A stretch of DNA of 64,000 nt, taken from assembly GCA_917880885.1 (NCBI GenBank), contig OU862919.1:15084001-15148000 (forward strand), read 5' to 3'. Positions within the stretch are counted from its first letter, which is position 1; each line of letters opens with the position of its first letter. The notes under the pieces were generated by a model. It worked only from the letters and a program-made list of their open reading frames with translations, made no database searches and was not told where the DNA came from. Positions 33,711-44,408 of this stretch are shown in pieces. The DNA comes from Limnephilus marmoratus (Eukaryota; Arthropoda; Insecta; Trichoptera; Limnephilidae). The position numbers were made by a program, and so were the translations under genes.

Positions 33711-34661
33711 AATCATTTCAATAGCGAAATAAAACTTATCTATTTCGAAATAACGTTAAGTATAAACAACTCAAATTTCACAACAAATAAACCAAACTAC
33801 CGCAAAGTTCGTGGAGCGAACACAAACAAGTGAATCAAGTCCTGAGACCTGACACGACTATGGGCGCAGCAAAATGACACTTTGTGGCTCGTAGTTCAGT
33901 GTACCGAACATGTCCGATCGCAAAACGAAACCTCCCGAATTCAGTTTCGGTTTCGGCCGTAGTTTCGGCTAAATGGCGGCCGAAACCGAAACTAAGCCGA
34001 AACTCGTTTTTTGGTCGAAACTCGGCCGAAACCGAAACCGAAACCGAAAGTTCGGTCGGACACTACTAAAAATACAAATCATCATAAAGAATGCATGGTA
34101 ACAAAGCGCCACAATAATAACAAATAACACGACATTTATTAAGCGCAATTTGGCAACATTAAAAACTAAATAGTTAGAAGAAAAAAAAACAAGTTACATA
34201 TCACAAGGGCGCCTCTGTCTGTACAGTGAAAATACAGGGGGATTATATTTCTACCCGGTTGGATAGTATTGTGTGGCGTATTGAGGTAGCTGCTGCATGA
34301 TGGGATTTATTAACACGTGTCTTGAAGAGGAGCGGATTACATAAACGAGGAAAAACAAATGCCGGTAGCACGTACAAGCCGAAAAACGAGTCGAAAAACG
34401 ACCTTTTCTCATGATGCCAACATCAAACTGGTGTTCCGCTAAAGTGAACTATGGTTTGCGCTTACGTTTTGAAATATGATTTGGTTCAAATATCAATTTG
34501 GTTTGCATGCCACATAAAATTTAAAATTAATTAATTACACTTTAAAATTCATTTAAAATGTTTTATATTACATAAAAATTTGATCTTTACTAATGCGTCC
34601 ATCGATAATGATTTTTTAAAACGTGTCGCCTCACCTCTGCTATTAATTTATCAATACAGAT

Positions 34662-35751
34662 TGTTATGAAAATAATTGAATAATGTTCAAAATTGCCCCA
34701 GGGTTGTTGATATTTGTCTATAGTAGTGGATTTAATTATTTTACTGGCCACTTATAAATTCACTTTTTCTCCAAGTGGTTTTACTTTCGGTCGATAGGGG
34801 GATAATGATCGTTTTCCAGTACTTTTTGGATTCGCGTCTCCAGGGCAGGACGTGAATCCGACAGTCGAAAATGTGGACTCTAATTTATTTAAAATGTTAA
34901 ATATTCAATCGGCGGGTTATTTCTAGTTTATTTAAAATGTGAACGAGTTTCCTTTTATTCCCAGCCGATACAAGGTTATCGCGCCTACAGAATTCTTATT
35001 TACGGGTATTCCAGTATAGAATCCCGTGGTGCGATAATGGCGGCTTGACCGACCAAGTTTTACTGTAATCTGCGATTATATTTATCATCCGTCATTCGAC
35101 GAGATGGATTCTCAATTATACAAAGGGACACGACCCGTCCGTGTAGTCCCCGCCGATTCTTTTCACAACCTGATGGAGGACATTTCCATTACTGCAACCA
35201 CATGATGGAGGACACCATGGTGATCTCAAACGTAATAATCACCCAGATGGATGAAGAAGCTTGCAAACCTGGCGCGGAGGCAACGTGATGGAGAAAAGGG
35301 GCCCCTCACGGTGCAATATTAGGCATCCGGAATCGTCGCATAAAAATAATAGGTTTTAGCTAGCTCTTAGTATGGTCCACAGGTATGTTAATATTCCAAT
35401 ATAATAATCTTGTTTTACATCCTCTCTTTTATTTCTTATTTTCCAAGCTTCACAACAATGATTAAAATAACAGTGCCCACGCTCTGACGGGAGTATTCAT
35501 GCCTACCGACACAGTCAGCATATCTCGTACCTACGAGATTTGGCGTCCAAGATCCTATGGGATTAAAGCTGATAACTGTGTACCTTCATATATATAACCC
35601 TGAATAATTAACATTTAATGCACCCACTTAATAAGAGGTGTATATGATCACATAGTAGGTACAAACACAACACATCGCTTCCAGTGCCAACACCCTGATA
35701 TATTAAATACCCTGTTTAATAACCTACCCTACATTTAATCTCTTTATAACA
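34662..35751. mobile_element. Solo LTR, about 1.09 kb, copy 2 only
   Basis: Starts TGTTATGA and ends TTATAACA (TG...CA with inverted ends). AGAT is duplicated at 34658-34661 and 35752-35755. Copy 1 reads straight through at about 12553. It has no coding and is long for an LTR. A Gypsy or BEL-Pao origin is inferred from the 4-bp target and termini. Confidence 0.7.
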
Positions 35752-36740
35752 AGATTTATTTGAATGCGAATCGTTTTAGTCACTGTTGTGGGCTAGAGAA
35801 AGACCCCGAGGCACGACTGTACCAATTAAATGAAGGTTGAATTGTAAAAAAATATTTTAAATTATTTTTCAGAAGTAGTTTGGATTTTTAACTTACTTTG
35901 GATATTTTCATCACACACAACTAACTCGACAGGTCTGATAAGCCTAACTGGGATTGTACACCTGCTTACTACGAACGATAATACATTTTAAACTGATAAA
36001 CATATTATCAGCGTTGGTATCAACTGTTTAAAATATATTTAAATTAGTCGTTTGTTGCATGGCAATATTTTTATTCTGCTTTCCTTGTGTTTATTTTTAC
36101 ACATCTAAATACACGTGGAGCATTCACCAATCCGTACGAACTGAATCAAAATCTATTAATTATTTAAGACTCTCATATTATAAGATTCGTTTTCTAGATT
36201 TTCACGGCCAAAAGTATTATGGCTAAAAATAAAAGGCGCCAGGGTAAATCTGGGTAACACAGACAAAAAAACACATTTATGAAGAGCTTTAAACATTTTA
36301 CTGTCATTACAATGAACAATTTTTATTATGGGCTATAACACTTAATGTACTTATAATGACATGCATTTACTTATAATTATTAACTTATGCTATATATAAT
36401 TTCTTAAACAGTTAAAGACATCAAAAAAGTCACTGGAGACCAAAATATCACTTATATTATTTAGTCCCAATTTGTCATGAATCACTGGTTAGAAAGTAAG
36501 TTATGTAAGTCTCATATTTTATTTATTGTGATTTATTTTTGAGGTATTATGCCGGGTTGCGCTACCTAAATTAAATTTTATTACAAATAACTCACAAAAA
36601 ATACCAAAGATGCTTCCCAAATCTTGGGAAATTGAATTTTTAATGACCAGTTTATCATAATTAACCAAAAAAAATTTAAAAAACGCACAACCGTACTAGA
36701 TATTTGCTATATTGGTTGGGTATTTTGGCCTTAATCTAAA

Positions 36741-36908
36741 TTTAAGATTCGGATGGAAAAGGCCGCGCTACCGTTCCTATGTTTGTTACACAAATTTAAG
36801 ATTCGGATGGAAAAGGCCGCGCTGCCCATGCCGTTCCTATGTTTGTTACACAAATTAAAGATTCGGATCGAAAAGTCTACCCTGCCGTTCCTATGTTTGT
36901 TACACAAA
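36741..36908 (-). repeat. 54/60-bp tandem repeat x3 (copy 2)
   Basis: Counterpart of 13743-13904, with repeat starts at 36745, 36799 and 36859. The middle unit has a 6-bp, in-frame insertion. The 18-residue unit CNKHRNGSAAFSIRILNL is preserved in sense. Confidence 0.65.
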
Positions 36909-37577
36909 ATATCCCATTTGCAGTAAGTAAACAGAAGGTACAAGGTATAAATATCCTGTGTTAAAAATTTAAGAAAAAAATTTTGGTTTTAATGAAAATT
37001 ATACATAAAGTCAACTTTTTTTAATAAATGAGGTGTCAAATATAGCTTTACAATAAAAATAAAAATATAAAAAAATATAAAACTTTTTTTTTATTATCTC
37101 ATAATGTTCTAAAATACATACGATATTGTAATTTACGAGACGAGAAAGAGGAAAAAAATCTTTATTCATAATGATTTATCATTAGTTCTTATTTGTTGAC
37201 TTATCAAGACGTTTAAAAAAATGCGACCACCTTTAAAAATCACTACAAGGAAATCAATCATACGAAGGAAATATCGTGGAAACTAATCAGACTCTAAAAG
37301 ATTAAAAATGTCAAATAATATCCAAACACTATCAGTGGACGTACTTCCATATCATCTTTCATCTTCTTATCTAAAAGATTGTTTTTTAAAATGCGTATGG
37401 CAGCAAAAAGAGTTAATTATTGCAGCCAAACAGGTGGTTAGCTCCTTGTTTTTCTTCATTAGTGAAAAAAAATGAAGGTTAACGGTTCGTTTTTTTTCTG
37501 TTCTTCTTGGCTTGTCTTCCTCTTCTTCGCCTAGCTGGATTAGTTGGATAATAATGTATATTTTCGTGTTATTGGCT

Positions 37578-38969
37578 TTAGCCTAAATTGTGTTTAACGA
37601 AATGAGTTTTTTTAAAAAGATGCTCTCTCAAAAACAATTGCACCGTTTCATTGATGTCATCAGGGCGTAACAAATATTCATAAGCATTTTCAGGTTTCAG
37701 TTCTTCCTCATAAAATTCGTTAATCTTTTTTTCCATATCCTGCTCATTTTCGTATTCGTCCACAGAGCAGAGTCTATAGCCATATTTTATGGTACGACTT
37801 TTTTTGCCCTTTTTCTTTAAATACTTTGCAACCATGAACTGTTCGTCCATTATTGCCAATCCCACGTATTTGTAAATGTCTGATATGTTTACTTCTTGGT
37901 TATTTTGTCTAATTTTTTGTTGGGGAAAATAACTCCCAATCAGTCCATTTGATTTTCCTTCGAGGAAACACCGATAAAGGAATTTGAAATATCCCTCACG
38001 AGTTATTTCATGTTTTTCTGGATTCACATATGTTAATAAACAATTCATAATTCGTTCCACTGCATCTGTCGCCAATGCTCTGCTTTCTTGTATTTGGCCA
38101 TCGTCAAGAATCATGTACTGTTGTTCGAATTTTTTGAAAATAGTGATTCCTAAGTGAATAACTGTGCTCTCTATGTCTACTCCAATGAACTTGCAATGGT
38201 TTTCCAGTTTCTCAATTATTTCTGTTGCCTTATTTGTATTATTTTTTCGTACAAAATGATCAAATGTTTCAGCAAACATCGTTGTTTTTGGAATTGTTCT
38301 CAAGGCCACGCCGATATCCGTGGGTTGCCTGAGTGGTTGAGGAGTGGTTCCATTTTTTTGGTAACGTTGTACATAGATGAAACCCGTGTGTTTATCTAGT
38401 TGTTCGCCAAATTCAATTATAAAAGTACGCACAAAGAAATGGAGACGTTTTACAACCGGAGATAGCGGACCCGTAAATATTTCTTGTGGAAGAACTTCAT
38501 GAATTTGCTTAGACACTCTGAATTTATTGCCGCTTTGCTCATCCTTATTCGATTCTAGTGGTTTGGTTTCAATACCTTGATCAGACGGTTTGATTTTTTT
38601 GACAAACTTAGCCTGTTTTGGTTTATTTTTGTTCACCATTTTACCTGCCGCCTGGTAATGCTCGTCATTTGATCCTGATGGAGTGGCTTTAATATTTTGC
38701 TCAGACGCTTCGAATTTCTTACCGCCATGCACGGCTTTTTTTGAATCTAGAGGTTGGGTATCAATTCCTTGCTCAGATGGATTAATTTTCTTGCCAACAT
38801 TAGGATGTTTCGGTTTCTTTTTGTTGAAAGTTTTGCCAACCGCCTGGTATTGCTCATCCTTCGATTCTAGTGGAACAGCTTCAATATTTTGCTTAGATGC
38901 TTTGCTATTCTTGATATTCTCAAACACATTTGGTTTATTTTTCTGTAACTTGTCTGTCATTTCTGCCAT
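37578..38969 (-). CDS. Gene D: unrecognised family member, 463 aa, with N-terminal repeats
   Basis: The longest member of the family. Residues 25-78 and 89-142 are two copies of a 64-residue-pitch repeat (SKQNIEAVPLESKDEQYQAV and SEQNIKATPSGSNDEHYQAA), rich in K, Q and P. The motif (A/P)S(K/E/D)Q recurs five times, while genes A and C have it once. The core begins at about residue 170 (SPVVKRLHFFVRTFIIEFGE). It includes KKKGKKSRTIKYGYR and ends PENAYEYLLRPDDIN, then FVKHNLG. No signal peptide, membrane segment or known domain is recognised. The ATG at 38969 is supported by the equivalent start in all members; acceptor-like TTTCAG puts the exon start at 39105. Copy 1 holds its truncated twin, gene B. 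Confidence 0.72.
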   Translation of the reverse strand: MAEMTDKLQKNKPNVFENIKNSKASKQNIEAVPLESKDEQYQAVGKTFNKKKPKHPNVGKKINPSEQGIDTQPLDSKKAVHGGKKFEASEQNIKATPSGSNDEHYQAAGKMVNKNKPKQAKFVKKIKPSDQGIETKPLESNKDEQSGNKFRVSKQIHEVLPQEIFTGPLSPVVKRLHFFVRTFIIEFGEQLDKHTGFIYVQRYQKNGTTPQPLRQPTDIGVALRTIPKTTMFAETFDHFVRKNNTNKATEIIEKLENHCKFIGVDIESTVIHLGITIFKKFEQQYMILDDGQIQESRALATDAVERIMNCLLTYVNPEKHEITREGYFKFLYRCFLEGKSNGLIGSYFPQQKIRQNNQEVNISDIYKYVGLAIMDEQFMVAKYLKKKGKKSRTIKYGYRLCSVDEYENEQDMEKKINEFYEEELKPENAYEYLLRPDDINETVQLFLREHLFKKTHFVKHNLG

Positions 38970-39105
38970 TTCACTTTTTTGCCAATTTGACTAATGTTCC
39001 AGGAAAGTGGGAAACTAGTACTCCAGCGTGTGAAAGACCTTGTTTTGCTTCTTCTGCTTTCGATGAATTTCTCCAGGTTCGTGATTTCCTTTGATCGATG
39101 ACGAT
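38970..39105 (-). other. Putative 5' exon sequence upstream of gene D
   Basis: After GTTTCAG, the shared frame reads RTWRNSSKAEEAKQGLSHAG and ends in TGA one base before the MAE start. It shares spacing and sequence with the leaders of A, B and C. Confidence 0.42.
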
Positions 39106-39427
39106 CTGAAACACGAATAGCTATGTATGAGACGATGTATGAATGTAAATGTGCAATGAGTATATACCAAGACAGAGTAGTGCATCGGTCTGTTCCCACT
39201 GCCTAATGCCTACTCCTTCGGGTTAGTTATATTTAAGTTTTAATAAACAAGCTAACAAAAAACGTGACTTATATAGTTCCTCGTGCATCCACAGGCAATA
39301 ATATTATTGGAACGCTTGGAAGTAATAATAATAACTATATATATACATGAATCAGTCCATAAAGATAGAGACTTATAATCGTGTTTCATTCAGATTGTGG
39401 AAGAGGTATGTCATTCGGAGAGGGGGT

Positions 39428-39578
39428 CTTTTTTATTTTTATAGTGATACCCCACAAGAGTCTCAGCTGCTCCCGTCTAGAGCCAGTGAGACTTTGGCAT
39501 CCCCAATTGGGGTATATTGTGAGACTGAAGGTAGAGGGGAGGGGAAGGAGATAGGGAAGAGGAAGGTGGTGAAGTACC
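39428..39578 (-). mobile_element. SINE-B fragment (copy 2)
   Basis: Almost identical to 16030-16182, including the CCCCAATTGGGGTATATTG block. It was present before the duplication. Confidence 0.65.
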
Positions 39579-40149
39579 TTAACTTTAACTACGTGTAGTA
39601 ATATTTCTTTTGTTTTTATGGATAAGATGTTTATACTAGATGTTTTATGATCTATCTAGTTATCAAATTTAATTTATAGGATGGCCACAACTCGTACAGG
39701 TAAGCTACAATAACCACTTAAAGACGATGGGGAAATTTGTTTTAATTATAGTATGGACGATTGAAACATATGTGGGGATAATTGAAACATTCTAAATATC
39801 TAATGGAGTAATTTAAATCAATGTTAAACATTTTCATTATTATAATAGTAATTAATGAGATCATGAAGAGTGATTAAACATCCCACAAGTATTTTAAAAA
39901 CTATAAACACAAAATGTCTTGAAATGAAACATCTTTAAATGTATTTTTTATTATTTGTGTTTAACTGCTCTTAGGTGTACTAACTACGAATATTTGACAT
40001 AATCAACATACTGTAACATAGTTTTACTGCGATATTATTCTGGAGCAGAATAGAACTGTATTAAAAATAAGTTTTTTACTTTCATAAAAATGTGCTTGTT
40101 TCAACCATCACACTGTTTCTATCATAATAATATGCAAGTAAAGGAATAC

Positions 40150-40788
40150 ATGTCTGAACTTAAAAAATCCGACGACCTCAATAACTCAAAATTAGATGAT
40201 TTTACTAAACGATTCCAAGCATTTGAACAATCGATGAGCAAAGTCGACAATCTGGAACGAGACGTTTCCTCTCTTCAATTGACAATCAAATCAATGCAAG
40301 AAGATTCAAACAAAAGGGAACAATGGATGAGGCTTCAGAATATTGAAATAAACGGAATACCTCAAGATAAAAACGAAAACATTCCAAACATCCTATCAGA
40401 AATAGCAAACCAAATTGGTATTCACAACTTTAAAACCAGTGAAATCGAGTTCGCCACCAGAGTCTCGGCGAAAGACCCACTTCATTCTAAATTAATCAAA
40501 CTAATAATTATAAAATTCACCTCCCGCTCACGTAAAAATGAATTCATCTCGGAAATTCGACGAAGAAAAGGAATAAGCACGAAGGACTTAAATTACCCCG
40601 GTGACGAAAGAAAAATCTATGTCAACGACCATCTGACCAGCTTCAACAAAAACCTCCTTTTTCGGGCCAAGGGGTTTGCGAAGGAGAAGGGGTACAAATT
40701 CACGTGGCTAAAAAACAGCATGATATTTGTGAGGAAAAATCCTACTTCGCCCCCCCATACTAATTACCATGGAAGAGGACCTCAATAA
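40150..40788 (+). CDS. LINE ORF1 (coiled coil, RRM-like), 212 aa
   Basis: Starts MSELKKSDDLNNSKLDDF at an ATG also conserved in copy 1. Residues 10-60 form a coiled coil (KVDNLERDVSSLQLTIKSMQ). The middle resembles the RRM of LINE ORF1 proteins (NIEINGIPQDKNENIPNILS, then IKFTSRSRKNEFISEIRR). The C-terminal part resembles L1-type transposase_22 tails (IYVNDHLTSFNKNLLFRAKG). It would bind the LINE RNA. The frame is open throughout, but its ORF2 partner is broken. The family looks jockey/CR1-like; the exact clade is not settled. Confidence 0.75.
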   Translation: MSELKKSDDLNNSKLDDFTKRFQAFEQSMSKVDNLERDVSSLQLTIKSMQEDSNKREQWMRLQNIEINGIPQDKNENIPNILSEIANQIGIHNFKTSEIEFATRVSAKDPLHSKLIKLIIIKFTSRSRKNEFISEIRRRKGISTKDLNYPGDERKIYVNDHLTSFNKNLLFRAKGFAKEKGYKFTWLKNSMIFVRKNPTSPPHTNYHGRGPQ

Positions 40789-41309
40789 AATTTCCTAAGT
40801 CGTTCTGCATCCTCTTCGCGTCGCAAAATAGATTTTTTAATCAGTCATGTATCTCCCCACACATTCCCCTACTCCCATCATCCACTCCTATTACACCTAC
40901 CCTCCCTATCCAATTTTGCCCTCTCCCTTAAAATTTCTAATTCACTTCTAACTTTTCAAGTAAACTTTTCAAGAACCAATTTGAAAACCATGTAACCGCC
41001 TGTTGGCGACCACTACCTGCTACACGCTTTACACTCAGACCTACTCAACGAACTATCACGGTCTCATTTACACCAATTGCCTTTTCTGCTGCTGTGGTAA
41101 ACAAATTATTATATTCTAATTTTTCCACAAAAATTTCACTAAAATACCTACTAAATAATATTATGAATAGTTTTTACCTTAAATATGGGTACCTACCAAT
41201 ATCTAATTATATCAACATCAATTATATCAACAATAGTATCAATAGCTGGACCTGAGATGCGTATTACAAGACATATACGTTATTATTATTTTAAAGTCTG
41301 TGTTGCACC

Positions 41310-41510
41310 CACATGCATTGTGTTAGATGTACTTACTCTGTTACATTGCGTGCCCTATAACCGAATTTACTTATCTTACGTAAATACTCGTATATTAATG
41401 CACGTTCGTAGGTACTTAATTTACGTAGGTACATCTAACACATGCATTGTGTTAAATGTACTTACTGTCTTAAATTGCATGCACTATAACCGAATTTACT
41501 TATTACACTT
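41310..41510. repeat. Two direct repeats between LINE ORF1 and ORF2
   Basis: ACATGCATTGTGTTAGATGT and the following 50 bases at 41312 recur with changes at 41438 (126-bp pitch). The 770-bp gap between the ORFs is longer than usual for LINEs, so an insertion here is possible. No gene is recognised. Confidence 0.5.
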
Positions 41511-41560
41511 ATCGCTTATATGTATAACTTACCGCTTACATTTACTTAAATAATCTTCCA

Positions 41561-44205
41561 TGTCTTTAGCAATATTTTACCAGAATGTTAGAGGTCTTCG
41601 AAACAACGACGATCCTTCAAAATACCCTTTCAAACGATTACGATATAATCGCTCTTACAGAATCATGGCTCAACAAAGGCTTCAGAGACGAAGAACTTTT
41701 CGACACTCGGTACTATGTATATCGTAGAGATCGCGACTACGCTTCCACCGGTCAACGTCTTGGCGGTGGTGTAGTATTAGCTATTAAACAGGAGCTGATC
41801 AGCATCGCCCGACCTGAATGGACCTCTTGTGCTGAAGACATTTGGGTCACTATTCGCACTAATAGTACACCTCACCGTTTAGTCCATATATGCTGCGTAC
41901 ACATCCCCGGAGGGACTCAACATCAATATTTAATAGAAAATTTCCTAAACATGTTATCAGATGTAGTATCAAATAACCCCATGGATTCTTTTATTATCTC
42001 AAGTGACCTTAATCTTGCTGAAATTTCATGGACCCAAACTACGTCATCTGCTCACTATGCAGCTAGTAATTACTCTACTCATGTAAGTAATCATTTCGTA
42101 GACTTTATGCATTTTTTGGACCTCTCGCAATACAACGGTGAACTAAACTCAAGCGGCCATATCCTAGATCTGATACTGTCAAATCTCTGTCGAATCTAAT
42201 GACGACCCGCTAGTTCCCGAGGATGCACACCATAAAGCTTTGTCCATTAGTGTGCCATTTCAGGAAACCCCTTCATTGACAAATGCGAAAAGGAAAGTTT
42301 TTCTATGTAATCGCGGAGACTACGAATCAATTAATTTCGCCCTAGAACAAGCTGACTGGGCATCCATTTTCTCTACCTCCCAAATAGAACTAGCGCTTGA
42401 TGCTCTATACATTTTTAAAATCCCTCACAAACCTTCACATTCCTCATAAATTTTCATGGAACTTGAAATATCCTCCATGGTACAATGCTGCCCTTATTAA
42501 GGTAATGAAGGAAAAATCGAAATATTTTAGCAAATATAAAAAAAATACAAAAATCAGGCTGATTATCCTTCTAAAACGGCCCAAAGATTTATGTCGGGAA
42601 AACAAATCTCGTTACTTAAGTAAAATCGAAAATAATATATCCTCCAATCCACCTGCCCGCAATCCAACTGACGTCGAAATCCATACATCCAATATAAGCA
42701 ATATTGAGGTGACACGAGAAATCGTCTTAAAATACCTTAAGGAAATTAATACTTGCAAATGTGCAGGTCCTGACGAAATACCTTCAATCCTTATTAAACG
42801 ATGTGCAAATAATCTAGCCTTACCCCTCTCTTTGATTTTCAATCGTTCTCTTACCAAATGAACTGTCCCAGTTATATGGAAATCCGCGTTTGTGATAAAA
42901 AAAAAACTGATGTCAAAAACTACAGGCCAATCTCCAAACTTTGCATATTCAACAAAATTTTTGAAAAAATAATCTATGATCAACTATATGCTGCTCTTAA
43001 ACCTAGCCTGAATATGAACCAGCACGGTTTCATTAGTGGTAAATCAACAAGCACAAATCTTTTAACTTTCATAGAGTACCTCTAGGATAATTTGGATAAC
43101 CGAATACAAGTGAACACTATCTATACCGACTTTAGTAAGACGTTTGATAGGGTCGATCACTCAATCTTGTTAAACAAGCTCTTAGAGATTGGTATACACG
43201 GCAATCTTTATCGTTGGCTCTCTTCTTATATATCCAACCGTAGCCAAATAGTAGTGGTTGCTGGATTTAAATCAGATTCTGATGCTGTTACATCAGAAGT
43301 TCCTCAAGGCAGCCTGTTGGGATCATTAGTATTTAACATCTATATCAATGATGACGGTAACTGTTTCCTAAACTCCCAAACTATCCTGTATACAGATGAC
43401 ATGAAAATATTTTCACCTATGAACTCAATCGAGGACCGTCAGAAGCTGCAAGATGATTTGCTACGTTTGAGCACGTATTGTAATGCCCATTGTCTGGAAA
43501 TAAATATTTCTAAGTGCTTCATCGTACGCTTTACTAGAAATAAAAACGTATTAATCCATGAATACTCAATTAATCATGTCTATCAAATTCGAAAGTAAGG
43601 ACCTTGGGGTTATACTTGATAGTAAACTGAATTTCAATAAACATATCGACCATATAGTCACTAACGCATCTTCTATGCTTGGTTTCATAATCCGCTCCTG
43701 TAAACAATTTAAAGACCTTACTACTTTCAAAACACTGTATTTCTCATATGTTCGTAGTATCTTTAAATACGCATCTCAAGTGTGGAACCCAGGCTATGCA
43801 GTGCTCAAAAATAGAATTGAAAGCGTTCAAAAAAAATTTTTAAGGTACCTCAATTTCCGCTCTTTTCGATCTCATGTTAGTAATGAAGACTTTGCAAAGT
43901 TCATCAAAATACAAACGTTAACTTGTCAAAGAAATATAGCAGATTCGGTAATGTTATTTAAAATTACACATAACTTAATCGATTGTCCTGACCTTCTTCA
44001 ACGCCTATCATTCCATGTTCCCAATCGCAACAGCAGGCAGTCGCTTACCTTTAATCTCTCTCTTTGCAAGACCAACTCCAAACAGAACTCATTTCTCTAC
44101 AGATCCACACACTCACTTAACTTAAATTATTACCACATTGACATTTTTAACTCAACTTTACGTGACATAAAACGAAAACTCACCAAGCAACAACTCACCA
44201 AGTAA
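41561..44205 (+). pseudogene. LINE ORF2: endonuclease and reverse transcriptase, frameshifted
   Basis: Begins MSLAIFYQNVRGLRNN, the usual start of the apurinic-like endonuclease, then after a frameshift DIIALTESWLNKGFRDEELF and GGGVVLAIKQE. The reverse transcriptase follows with YRPISKLCIFNKIFEKIIYD, DFSKTFDRVDHSILLNKLLE, VPQGSLLGSLVFNIYIND and the catalytic YTDDMKIF. The C-terminal tail is at 43558-44205 (VRSIFKYASQVWNPGY, HVPNRNSR). Breaks occur near 41620, 42199, 42450, 42861, 43085 and 43598, so it is inactive. It ends at about 44285. Jockey/CR1-like. Confidence 0.85.
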
Positions 44206-44408
44206 CTAGAAAATACAATCCCTATATATATTCCCGTCCTTTGCCTCTTAATCCCCCCCCCTTTTTTATATTTTGTAACTAAAAAATAAAACTAAGAAAA
44301 TACCCTTACAAGGTCACACTTTATTATTAACTATCATCAGTGGAAAGTTCATAATAAGGAACTCCAGTGAAAAATATTATGACTATAAAAAAATATGTTC
44401 ATATAGAC

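Larger units (their letters stand above)
31847..34065. mobile_element. hAT element with CGAAAC-rich ends, copy 2 only
   Basis: The target CTAAAAAT is duplicated at 31839-31846 and 34066-34073. The ends TAGTGTCCGACCGAA are inverted and followed by tandem CCGAAA repeats on both sides. Copy 1 has an undisturbed site near 11075. No transposase is readable. It carries two SINE-A insertions (32339-32828 and 33406-33710). Confidence 0.88.
22594..40404. repeat. Segmental duplication, copy 2 (contains genes C and D)
   Basis: Direct-orientation partner of copy 1. The pair gives reciprocal empty sites for at least a dozen insertions, so orthologous positions can be matched base by base around each event. 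The start corresponds to position 1 of the window within a few bases. The end is where copy 1 loses homology in the LINE ORF1; copy 2 continues through the rest of that LINE to about 44285. Confidence 0.92.

Noticed and set aside
33884..34069. 61-codon protein with ETETET repeats
   Set aside because: It is the CCGAAA-repeat end of the hAT element read as protein.
9609..38969. Genes A-D as transposase or viral genes
   Set aside because: No terminal repeats, target duplications, catalytic triads, zinc fingers or reverse transcriptase motifs were found around or in them. All four sit at fixed relative places within a duplicated segment. A distant transposon origin is not excluded.
40090..40149. 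Upstream start for LINE ORF1
   Set aside because: The earlier ATG at 40090 is not supported by copy 1, where the matching frame is broken. The ATG at 40150 is conserved as 16772.
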